A DNA stretch of 64,000 bases, taken from Spartinivicinus ruber. GTDB lineage: Bacteria > Pseudomonadota > Gammaproteobacteria > Pseudomonadales > Zooshikellaceae. The notes beneath the pieces were generated by a model. That model saw only the letters and a list, made by a program, of their open reading frames with translations, was not told where the DNA came from and made no database searches. The stretch covers positions 5,052,354 through 5,116,353 of the forward strand of contig NZ_CP048878.1 in assembly GCF_011009015.1 (NCBI RefSeq), written 5' to 3'. Of this stretch, positions 39,102-46,678 are shown piece by piece. A program made the position numbers and the translations under genes. Position 1 is the first letter of the stretch, and every line of letters starts with the position of its first letter.

Positions 39102-40085
39102 TTGGATGTAGCAATTATAAACTGGGTTCAAGCTCAGTTAAGTAGTTTACACTTTGTTTTTCAACTATTTTCCTGGCTTGGCTATGGTGAGCTTTATCTG
39201 ATAATCATCGGCTTACTTTATTGGGGCTGGAACCCACGCTTAGGTGTTAGTTTAAGCGGTTATTTATTGTTATCCAGCACACTAAACGGTATTTTCAAGT
39301 TACTCTTTCATGCTCCCCGCCCTTATTGGTTAGTCCCTGAATTATATAAAGGTATTCCCGACCATGCTTTTGGTATGCCATCAGGCCATGCTAATAGCAG
39401 TTTAAGCTTTTGGGGGCGCTGGGCTTTGGCGATTAGCCGCCCTGGTTTCTGGCTACTATCTATTAGCATTATGTTAATTGTAGGACTTTCCAGAGTTTAT
39501 CTTGGAGCTCACTTTCCTAGCCAGGTTGTTGCAGGTTGGGGAGTTGCCTTAACCTGTTTAGTTATTTTTAGTTATTGTGAGAATAAAATAACTCCTTGGT
39601 TCATCCAACAAAGCTGTCGTACACAAATAGCAGTAGTACTCGGCATTTGTGGGGCTTTTTTATTAACAGGGATTTGCAGTTATTTAGCAACCTTGTCTTT
39701 TATTACTCCAGAGTATTGGCTAACTAATGCTTATGCAGCTAGCCAAACAGATAAACCCTTTATACCTATCAATTTAAAGTCCATTTGTCGTGATACAGCA
39801 ATGCTGACTGGATTATGGATTGGCGCTATTCTCTGCTATCAACAGCAAGGCTGGCACCAACTAGCACAACCACACGGAAGATTAGTACGCTGCCTGGGGG
39901 GAATAGTCAGTGGACTGCTTATCTGGTATGGCTTAGGGTTAATCATAAAAGTAACTACTTCCTTTGATACAGTCAGCTACTATTTGTTACAAGTTATTCG
40001 TAGTTTTATTTTTGGGGTATGGGTAAGTTATCTATGGCCAAGGGTTAGCTTAAGGTGGCAAAGTCGTCATACGTTGTCACTGTAA
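39102..40085 (+). CDS. PAP2-family membrane phosphatase
   Basis: The 327-residue integral membrane protein has the three phosphatase motifs: KLLFHAPRPYW, PSGHANSS and SRVYLGAHFPSQVVAG. The third ends in Gln rather than Asp, as in glucose-6-phosphatase-like members. About eight helices are visible, more than in simple PAP2 proteins. The substrate is likely a lipid phosphate or isoprenoid phosphate. The start is TTG at 39102 with AAGGAAG seven bases upstream. Confidence 0.87.
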   Translation: MDVAIINWVQAQLSSLHFVFQLFSWLGYGELYLIIIGLLYWGWNPRLGVSLSGYLLLSSTLNGIFKLLFHAPRPYWLVPELYKGIPDHAFGMPSGHANSSLSFWGRWALAISRPGFWLLSISIMLIVGLSRVYLGAHFPSQVVAGWGVALTCLVIFSYCENKITPWFIQQSCRTQIAVVLGICGAFLLTGICSYLATLSFITPEYWLTNAYAASQTDKPFIPINLKSICRDTAMLTGLWIGAILCYQQQGWHQLAQPHGRLVRCLGGIVSGLLIWYGLGLIIKVTTSFDTVSYYLLQVIRSFIFGVWVSYLWPRVSLRWQSRHTLSL

Positions 40086-40131
40086 ACACTTATGAACTAT
40101 GCTGAAAACAGTTAAGGCTTGATTGCAAAAT

Positions 40132-40605
40132 ATGAAGTATACACAACGCCACATGAACCAACCCAAGCATATTGCACTGGTGGCTCATGACAATAAAAAG
40201 AAAGAAATGCTAGCTTGGGTTAGCGAACACGCCCCCATCCTTGAGCAACATCAACTCTATGCAACAGGTACTACAGGTGCATTACTAGAGCATAACTTGG
40301 ATTTAACTATCGAAAAGTTAATTAGTGGCCCCTTAGGTGGTGATCAGCAAGTAGGCTCATTAATTACCGATGGCAACATTGATATGTTGATTTTCTTCTG
40401 GGACCCTTTCGAGCCATTACCCCACGACCCAGATGTAAAAGCCCTGTTGCGTATTGCTGCGGTGTGGAACATTCCTGTTGCTTGTAATCAAGCCTCGGCT
40501 GACTTTTTAATCAGCTCACCACTCATAGGTGAAAACTACACACACAGTGTGCCTGATTATGAGCATTACCGAATTAAACGACGGCATATTGCAGAGACCA
40601 ATTAA
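40132..40605 (+). CDS. mgsA: Methylglyoxal synthase
   Basis: The 157-residue product aligns with E. coli MgsA along its length: KHIALVAHDNKKKEMLAWV, YATGTTGALLE, GPLGGDQQVGSLI and FFWDPFEPLPHDPDVKALLR. It converts dihydroxyacetone phosphate to methylglyoxal and phosphate, bypassing glycolysis when phosphate is low. Candidate starts are the ATGs at 40132 and 40153; the first gives a family-like length. Confidence 0.95.
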   Translation: MKYTQRHMNQPKHIALVAHDNKKKEMLAWVSEHAPILEQHQLYATGTTGALLEHNLDLTIEKLISGPLGGDQQVGSLITDGNIDMLIFFWDPFEPLPHDPDVKALLRIAAVWNIPVACNQASADFLISSPLIGENYTHSVPDYEHYRIKRRHIAETN

Positions 40606-40730
40606 TACCAACACCTACTTAGTGGGGAACGAACAATAATCAAGCTGAAACAAAACAGGTTATCTCTTCTGTCACAACTATACTTATAGCTTGAAAAAAA
40701 CAAAAGCAACACAGAGAGGATAGGCTTATT

Positions 40731-41582
40731 ATGGTGGATCTCGCCTACTTTTTACCACCATCACAGGGAGAACTTAATTTAGAGGCATATAACCCGAGTT
40801 ATACCTTTAATTTGGATAAAACTAATGCCAAAAAAGAAGCACAAACCCTTGGCCTTAGCTTACACGAGTGGCAAACCAAGTTATTTGCAGAACAAAAGCA
40901 GTCCGTGTTAATTATTTTTCAAGCCATGGATAGCATTGCCAAACTATCCAATCTCCAACAGGTATTTACCAGTCTTAGTCCACACGGCATATCCGCCCAC
41001 ACTTTTGACCCCCCCGGTATAGATGATCAACGTCATGACTTTATTCGACGGTTTCACCATTATGCACCCAGTAAAGGCATGATTGGGATATTCAGTCATA
41101 GTTATTATGAGTGGATACTTCGGGATATAGTTAGTAATAATATTGATCCAAAATACTTACATAGTCATGCCACTCATATTAATAACTTTGAACTGCTGCT
41201 TAGGGATAGTGGTACTCAAGTAATTAAGTTTTATTTACATATTAGCCGTCAAGAGCACCGTCATCGCCTCTTGCAACGGCTTGCCAATCCTGAAGAGTTT
41301 TGGAAGTTAACAACTACCGACTTGCATATCCAAAAATATTGGAGCCAAACCATAAAAAGCTATGAGCAAATCATTCAACTAACCCATAGCCCATTACATC
41401 CCTGGTATATTATTCCTAGCGATTACACTTGGTTTCGTGACTTGCTTATAGCAAAAATCCTCAATCACACCCTCACGGCAATGAAGCCCAGTTATCCAGT
41501 AATCACCCCCCCTTTTACTGTAGATGACCTGCCAGATGAAATGGTTACCAGCCTCAGCAAACAAGCCAAAAAAACTAGCTAA
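40731..41582 (+). CDS. PPK2-family protein with degenerate active site
   Basis: The 283-residue product follows polyphosphate kinase 2 in order: FNLDKTNAKKEAQ, a P-loop region, INNFELLLRDSGTQVIKFYL, HISRQEHRHRLLQRL, and LHPWYIIPSDYTWFRDLL. The Walker A that should read GxDAAGKGG is AMDSIAKLS (residues 65-73), and the Walker B Asp-Arg of FDRSWY is SHSYY (122-126). The protein is therefore probably not a normal kinase and may be a regulatory or polyphosphate-binding pseudoenzyme. Length and surrounding fold are intact. Confidence 0.82.
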   Translation: MVDLAYFLPPSQGELNLEAYNPSYTFNLDKTNAKKEAQTLGLSLHEWQTKLFAEQKQSVLIIFQAMDSIAKLSNLQQVFTSLSPHGISAHTFDPPGIDDQRHDFIRRFHHYAPSKGMIGIFSHSYYEWILRDIVSNNIDPKYLHSHATHINNFELLLRDSGTQVIKFYLHISRQEHRHRLLQRLANPEEFWKLTTTDLHIQKYWSQTIKSYEQIIQLTHSPLHPWYIIPSDYTWFRDLLIAKILNHTLTAMKPSYPVITPPFTVDDLPDEMVTSLSKQAKKTS

Positions 41583-41674
41583 GATAACTATTTTTAAGAA
41601 ATACACCATGTGTTATTAAGCTTAATCAGGTAATCTATTTAGTCGGCTGATTAGTTAAATAAGAAATATTGGAT

Positions 41675-42013
41675 ATGCTGGACTGGTTACTTATTATCAT
41701 ATGTATAACAGCAGGCTTACTGTGGTGGGATGCAATCAAAGCAAAAGAAACTGCAAAGCAAGCGGTAGCGAGGGCTTGTAAATCTATGCAATTACAACTA
41801 TTGGACGACACAGTTGCTCTTAATTGGGTGAAACTTAAACGTAATACACAGGGGCAAATAGTCTTTGCTCGTGGTTACCAGTTTGAGTTTAGCTTAGATG
41901 GTGCTGAGCGTTATAAAGGAGCTGTCCAGTTGCTGGGTTATAAAATACAACAAATGCAAATTGATAACCCAAATGAAGAGCCTGAAGCAACCAAACAAAC
42001 CTACTTACAGTAA
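41675..42013 (+). CDS. DUF3301-domain protein
   Basis: The 112-residue product has one N-terminal transmembrane helix (LDWLLIIICITAGLLWW) and a short cytoplasmic beta domain with KLKRNTQGQIVFARGYQFEFSLDG split as KLKRNTQGQIVF and RGYQFEFS, typical of DUF3301. A TTG at 41669 would add two residues. The family is widespread in gammaproteobacteria without known function. Confidence 0.82.
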   Translation: MLDWLLIIICITAGLLWWDAIKAKETAKQAVARACKSMQLQLLDDTVALNWVKLKRNTQGQIVFARGYQFEFSLDGAERYKGAVQLLGYKIQQMQIDNPNEEPEATKQTYLQ

Positions 42014-42069
42014 TCAATCCAGTGCCTCGGTTTCTTTAAAAGAAAGGAGGGAAATCTCCCCCCTTGGTT

Positions 42070-42504
42070 TTAACTACACCACCCTTTTCGAGTGCCACCG
42101 TGATAGGGACGGGCTAATTTCGCCTTAATCAAGCTATTGGTTAAGCTCTTACCGTCAACATAGACATTTGCCAAGATTCTAAAATACTTACCTCGCTGTA
42201 TATTACGTAGCTCAATTTTTTTAGCTGAACGCAATAAGCTCACAGTGTGCTGCTTGGCTTTGCGAGCCAGTTGTTTCTCTTTTTCACACTGACCCTTGAG
42301 TTCTGGTGTATCTACTCCTTTTACGCGGATAGAAACCCGTTCACCAATAATTTTAGGCCACCCTTTAATATTGACGCGAAAAGTATCCCCATCGTAGATA
42401 CTGGTTACTTTACTAACAACAGCATGACCAAAATCAGTATCTTTAATACTTTTACCAAAAACAATTGCAGGGAAAAGGGCAACAATTAGTGTATATTTTT
42501 TCAC
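42070..42504 (-). CDS. Thermonuclease-family (SNase) protein, secreted
   Basis: The 144-residue product has a short signal peptide (KKYTLIVALFPAIVFG) and a nuclease OB-fold: VTSIYDGDTFRVNI, RVSIRVKGVDTPEL and GKSLTNSLIKAKLARPY. The Asp in DGDTF, the Arg in the RVKGVDTPEL strand and Glu in PEL fit the catalytic residues of staphylococcal nuclease. The start is taken as GTG 42504, five bases after AGGAAG; a TTG at 42525 is possible. Probably an exported DNase/RNase. Confidence 0.83.
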   Translation of the reverse strand: MKKYTLIVALFPAIVFGKSIKDTDFGHAVVSKVTSIYDGDTFRVNIKGWPKIIGERVSIRVKGVDTPELKGQCEKEKQLARKAKQHTVSLLRSAKKIELRNIQRGKYFRILANVYVDGKSLTNSLIKAKLARPYHGGTRKGWCS

Positions 42505-42722
42505 CAATACTTCCTCACTTGACAAGAAGCACAGATATTAAACGAAATACACTAACTGTTGTGCTAACAACCAAGCAAAGTACCAAACTTATTATTTACT
42601 CTATGAATAGCCTGGGCTACTTCAACCCCTTCACAACATTAGGTGTACATAACTTGTTCGTCTGACAACTTTTTGTTATATTAGTTAAGCCTTACGCTGA
42701 GCCATAAACAGTAATAGGCACC

Positions 42723-42746
42723 GCTAGGAGTGCTGAGCCTCCTAGC
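42723..42746. other. Hairpin between nuclease and secreted-protein genes
   Basis: GCTAGGAG (42723-42730) and CTCCTAGC (42739-42746) form a perfect 8-bp stem with an 8-nt loop in the spacer between two minus-strand genes. No T-run follows in either direction. Confidence 0.4.
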
Positions 42747-42791
42747 CCGAATTTACATCAGACTACAAAATAGAAACCTTGGAGAGTACCT

Positions 42792-43352
42792 CTAGTCAAT
42801 AATCGTTAACCGACACTCTTCCGCATTAAATTGGTTCCAAGATAAAAGCCCAAAGCCAGGTTCTGAATCACCAACATTCTTCCAGTTGTCATAGCTACCA
42901 TCAGTAAAATAACAAGACCAGGATTGCATAATATGCTGGGTTGTGCCATCAACATCAGTACCTTGTTTATCACCTTTCTCTGCTCGCCAAACATGATTAG
43001 TACTATTGTAATAAAACAGGTTCGATCTTGATGCCGTGCGACCAGTACCATCCCAGTTATACATAGCCATACGAAGCTTACAGCCATCCACATCACCACA
43101 AAACTCATCAACTAACCGCTGGGGAATAATAAATGTAGTTCCTCGTAGATTATTTGAAGCAAACACAGTAATTCGATCAAGTTCTACTTCAATATTTCGT
43201 GAAATACCCTCAGTTAGTAATGAATCAGTATTAACTTCAAAGGTGGGATTAGTCATTTCCGGTTCAGGATTACCAAGCTTTATCATCTTCACCTCAGCCA
43301 AGGAAATGGATGAAAAAGCGGTAAGCATTGCTGTTAATAACGTTAGTTTCAT
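42792..43352 (-). CDS. Uncharacterised secreted protein
   Basis: The 186-residue product has a clear signal peptide (KLTLLTAMLTAFSSISLA) and an aromatic- and Cys-containing beta-rich body (FCGDVDGCKLRMAMYNWDGT, WSCYFTDGSYDNW). Four Cys could form two disulfides. It resembles short secreted lectin-like or phage-tail-like domains in composition only; I do not recognise the family. Confidence 0.6.
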   Translation of the reverse strand: MKLTLLTAMLTAFSSISLAEVKMIKLGNPEPEMTNPTFEVNTDSLLTEGISRNIEVELDRITVFASNNLRGTTFIIPQRLVDEFCGDVDGCKLRMAMYNWDGTGRTASRSNLFYYNSTNHVWRAEKGDKQGTDVDGTTQHIMQSWSCYFTDGSYDNWKNVGDSEPGFGLLSWNQFNAEECRLTIID

Positions 43353-43753
43353 TATTTATTATCCTGATTTTGTATACGCCGTCTGCTTGAATATTGCACC
43401 AACTACCGGCTGGTTAAGATAAAAGCCCAGCCACATTCTAACTTAGGCTTAAACAGGCAGACAAAGTAATTTTCTTTTATAAGTCATATAAAAATGCATA
43501 ATGTAATATTTATTTAATCAAGGTGAATGAAAGTCATTTTTTTAGAAAACATAAAAAACTATCACTAAAGCTTAACAAAACTACAGTGGCAAGAAACGAT
43601 TGGTTAACTAACATGATATGGAGCTGATTTTAGTCAGCAAACTGAAAAAACATTCCTTCATATTACAAACCTAATGTGACAGCAGTTTATATTATTATTT
43701 TTAAAAATTCGTTTTTATATAAGTGCTAAAAACATATTCAAGGAAAGATTAAA
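43353..43753. other. AT-rich 401-base spacer
   Basis: Spacer between divergent genes with no ORF, palindrome or terminator that I can support. CAAGGAAAG at 43739-43747 is the ribosome site of the following gene. Confidence 0.4.
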
Positions 43754-44323
43754 ATGGCAAATCAAGCACATACAACGGAAGTAGAACTTTCACCTACCAA
43801 AGTTACCGCAGTAGAGTTTGAGCTTGTTTTAGCTCACCAGCATGGTAATCCAACTTTAACTATTACCGCTGAAGGACAAGCTGAAGGAATCACTTCCACT
43901 AAAGTAGTCGCTGTTGACTTACATGCAAAAATACCTGTTTTTAAGGTAGTAGGATACACTACTCCGGCTATAGGCTATTTCCCTTACACTGCCAAGCAAA
44001 CTTTTGAAGGAGTCAGCCCCGACCTGCAAGAGATTAAAATTCAAACCCCTGATGGTACGACAGAATATAAAGTAACCCATTTATTAGCTGATTATGAACC
44101 CCAAGCTATTCCCGCATCAGTTAAGTCTGTTAAAGAAAATCAGGTGGTAGGTTATGCCTATAATCAAAGCAATCTGGATCTTGCCTTTAGTAATGCAGTT
44201 AAACAGCTCTATAATAAATATCCTGGGCATATATCAGCTAAAGTTGTCGATTCCGGCTTTATAGCTGCTGGTTCTCCAGTAGGGATTGCCTATACTTATG
44301 TAGTTGTTGAGCAAGAACAATAA
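43754..44323 (+). CDS. Uncharacterised cytosolic protein, upstream partner of the stefin-like gene
   Basis: The 189-residue product is beta-rich with no signal peptide. The last ~55 residues (AFSNAVKQLYNKYPGHISAK, then DSGFIAAGSPVGIAYTYVVV) have the helix then strand-loop-strand pattern also seen in the 94-residue gene 72 bases downstream, whose AFSEAFEHFVGVKYEPVS aligns with it. The two may share a cystatin-like fold. The N-terminal half may be a beta-sandwich. No family recognised. Confidence 0.6.
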   Translation: MANQAHTTEVELSPTKVTAVEFELVLAHQHGNPTLTITAEGQAEGITSTKVVAVDLHAKIPVFKVVGYTTPAIGYFPYTAKQTFEGVSPDLQEIKIQTPDGTTEYKVTHLLADYEPQAIPASVKSVKENQVVGYAYNQSNLDLAFSNAVKQLYNKYPGHISAKVVDSGFIAAGSPVGIAYTYVVVEQEQ

Positions 44324-44395
44324 TAGTATTTAAGCTATACGACACAATCATTAAGAAATTCACTTAAGTTAAATACATTCTTTAAGGAGAAAGAA

Positions 44396-44680
44396 ATGTC
44401 TTCTAATGCAAGCACAGCTCTAGGCGCATATGGTCCTTTTACCTGCAATATTGATCAGCAAGCAAAAGTTGCTTTTAGTGAAGCCTTTGAGCATTTTGTG
44501 GGAGTAAAATATGAACCTGTCTCAGTAGCCTCTCAAGTGGTTTCTGGCACAAACTACGCGTACTTCTGTAATGCAACACCTGTTTATCCTGGCGCAACTA
44601 CTTATCCCGCGATGGTAACAGTCTATAAGCCTTTGGATGGACAAGCTTGTATTACTCATATAGAAAGACTGCCATATTAA
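44396..44680 (+). CDS. Stefin/cystatin-like small protein
   Basis: The 94-residue product has the type 1 cystatin (stefin) layout without signal peptide: helix (AFSEAFEHFVG), strand (KYEPVSVAS), the hairpin loop QVVSGTNYAYF (residues 47-57), and C-terminal strands with PLDGQACITHI. QVVSGTNY matches the papain-blocking QVVAG signature of stefins. AAGGAGAAAG lies upstream. Inhibition of cysteine proteases is inferred, not shown. A bidirectional terminator follows. Confidence 0.6.
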   Translation: MSSNASTALGAYGPFTCNIDQQAKVAFSEAFEHFVGVKYEPVSVASQVVSGTNYAYFCNATPVYPGATTYPAMVTVYKPLDGQACITHIERLPY

Positions 44681-44718
44681 TCGCTGTTTATTTTTTAGAT
44701 ATCAGCATTAAGATAAAA

Positions 44719-44745
44719 GCCACTGAATAGCTTCAGTGGCTTTTT
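44719..44745. terminator. Bidirectional terminator after the stefin-like gene
   Basis: GCCACTGAA (44719-44727) and TTCAGTGGC (44732-44740) form a perfect 9-bp stem. TTTTT follows on the plus strand, and AAAA precedes it for the minus strand, so it serves both convergent genes. Confidence 0.8.
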
Positions 44746-44791
44746 CTCTGTAGCTTTGCATCAGTATTGTTTCTTGTAGAAATAAAAAACT

Positions 44792-45718
44792 TTACTCTTC
44801 ATGATGAGATAAACTTAATTGCCGTCTACTGCCTTGTTCAATCGTTTGATAAAACTCCCCTGCTCTCCATTCATAGTCACCTGAAACAGACTTTTTAACC
44901 CCTCCACTAATGCTACTTCTATAACCATCAGCTATATTCGCTGCACCACCACTTATACTACTTGCAGTGCCGATTGCTTTATTTTCAGAGCCACCACTAA
45001 TACTACTCCACTGACCATCCGAGCGATTATTATACCCACCACTTATAGTACTCCACTTACCACTCGCAATATTATCAAACCCTCCACTTATACTGCTAAG
45101 TCTGCCAATTGCTATATTATGATATCCACCACTAATATTACTTAACTCACCACTAGCCTGATTAGCCAACCCACCACTGACAACAGAATACTTTCTGTTG
45201 ATAATATTCTGAATTCCAATAACCATTCCACCATACTGCGTATAAGAGTTACCTATTCCACCTACAATATTATGCGAGCCAGTTTTCTGCTGGTTATTAC
45301 CCCAGTTACTATTATTTCCCTCACAAGTATTTTTATGCTGATATTCTCCATTTGTGCAAAAGTAATGCATTTGTACACCATTTTTAACTAATAATTCATT
45401 ATAACCAACTATCAGATTGCCCAGCCCATTAGTAGTATTTGTTTTACCTTTTCCATTAACTATTTGTACATTGACACCGCTAAATACAACCGTACGGCCA
45501 TCCTTAGACAAACTCACTTTACCACCAAAGATCTTACTTGAACTTTCACTGTTAAGCTTGTCTTCCAGATTTTTAAACTTTTTCCTAAGTTCATCTAGCT
45601 GTTGTGCTAATAACTGAATCGCCTCCTGTTGAGCTGCCAAACGCTGAATTAGCTTATTATCTGCACTTAACTCACTGATTGGTAATAGTAAAAAACATAC
45701 TATGAGTACCCATTTCAT
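44792..45718 (-). CDS. Secreted protein with seven 15-residue head-like repeats
   Basis: The 308-residue product has a signal peptide (1-19), a coiled-coil segment (23-58), a middle beta region, and seven tandem 15-residue repeats (residues 180-284) built on SxISGGxxNxAxGxx. The pattern matches left-handed beta-roll heads of trimeric adhesins (Hep/Hag, YadA-head). A C-terminal YadA anchor is absent, so it is secreted or displayed by other means. CFLLLPIS has one Cys in the signal and a lipobox is not convincing. Confidence 0.75.
   Translation of the reverse strand: MKWVLIVCFLLLPISELSADNKLIQRLAAQQEAIQLLAQQLDELRKKFKNLEDKLNSESSSKIFGGKVSLSKDGRTVVFSGVNVQIVNGKGKTNTTNGLGNLIVGYNELLVKNGVQMHYFCTNGEYQHKNTCEGNNSNWGNNQQKTGSHNIVGGIGNSYTQYGGMVIGIQNIINRKYSVVSGGLANQASGELSNISGGYHNIAIGRLSSISGGFDNIASGKWSTISGGYNNRSDGQWSSISGGSENKAIGTASSISGGAANIADGYRSSISGGVKKSVSGDYEWRAGEFYQTIEQGSRRQLSLSHHEE
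44867..45181 (-). repeat. Seven tandem 45-base coding repeats
   Basis: Codons 180-284 of the secreted protein repeat every 15 residues, each with an SGG (VSGG at 180; ISGG at 195, 210, 225, 240, 255 and 270). The DNA repeats are diverged except at the SGG codons, which suggests old duplication rather than recent expansion. Confidence 0.75.
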
Positions 45719-45881
45719 TACTTAACTCTCCATAGTTTTACAAAGAGACATTAGTAGTATAAAAGCTTCTATTATTTTGAATCTAAATGGATAGAAATGA
45801 GCAGAGTTGTCTTATTATAAATATTTACAAGGAGGGCAGAAGTATTATATTGACATATTCGCTAAAAGCGAATCCATTCCA

Positions 45882-46340
45882 TTAAAAGTCGTCTCCTACA
45901 TCTCCAACTAATAGTTTTTCTACTGACAATAAAATTAATATTTTATCCTCATAGTGAGCTGTACCCTTTATAAATGGGCAATCAGTACCGTGTTCGTTAG
46001 AAGAGTCAATATCTTCACTCTTGATGCTGACTATTTCTGACACACTATCAACCAAAACGCCTTGAATTTGCCCACCAATATCTAATAAAATAATACATGA
46101 TTGATCAGTGACGTCCTCTTGAGGAAGCCCCAGCAATAGCCTAAGACTATTAACGTTAATCACTTCTCCACGTAGACTGATCATTCCCAACACGTAACCT
46201 GGAGCCCCAGGTACTGGAGCCAACTCCATAAAGTTCAGAATCTCTAAGGTTCGAAGCACTTCTACTGCATAAATTTCAGTCTCAAGAGAAAACGTCAACC
46301 ACTGAGCGATTTGATTATCCGATGCTTGTTGCTCTTGCAT
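45882..46340 (-). CDS. Orphan CheW-domain protein
   Basis: The 152-residue protein is a single CheW domain: WLTFSLETEIYAVEVLRTLEI, PGAPGYVLGMISLRGEVINV, IILLDIGGQIQGVLVDSVSEIV. CheW couples receptors to CheA. No receptor, CheA or CheY lies nearby, so it probably works with a distant chemosensory system. The start is ATG at 46340. Confidence 0.88.
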   Translation of the reverse strand: MQEQQASDNQIAQWLTFSLETEIYAVEVLRTLEILNFMELAPVPGAPGYVLGMISLRGEVINVNSLRLLLGLPQEDVTDQSCIILLDIGGQIQGVLVDSVSEIVSIKSEDIDSSNEHGTDCPFIKGTAHYEDKILILLSVEKLLVGDVGDDF

Positions 46341-46678
46341 TACTCATTCACCACCTTTTATAGGTATAAGTTATTTGCTTTAGCTATATTAGATAGTTTA
46401 GACCCTTATTGGGTGACCGAGATTTCATGACCCACAGTACAAAATCAAAAAATCGCAAATTGTGTTACAGATTAGTATAGCTACCTCAAAAAACCAGCCT
46501 CTATACTCTCCAATCAAATTTGGTTAAAGTTGCCATTACCCAGCACTTGTCGTGGAAATTATCGAAACATGCCCCTCCCAACAGACTGTTTATAGTAATA
46601 ACTTCTAAGTTAGCACTTTATCACTCAACAATGATTGGGGTTAGCTGGTAACCAGAAGCAATAAGGAATTTTGTCAGA
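46341..46678. other. Spacer before the ankyrin gene
   Basis: A 338-base divergent spacer with no ORF or convincing terminator. The ankyrin gene's ribosome site is AAGGAATTT shortly before the ATG at 46679. Confidence 0.4.

Noticed and set aside
42723-42746. Hairpin after the nuclease as terminator
   Set aside because: The 8-bp stem has no T-run on either strand, so I list it only as a hairpin.
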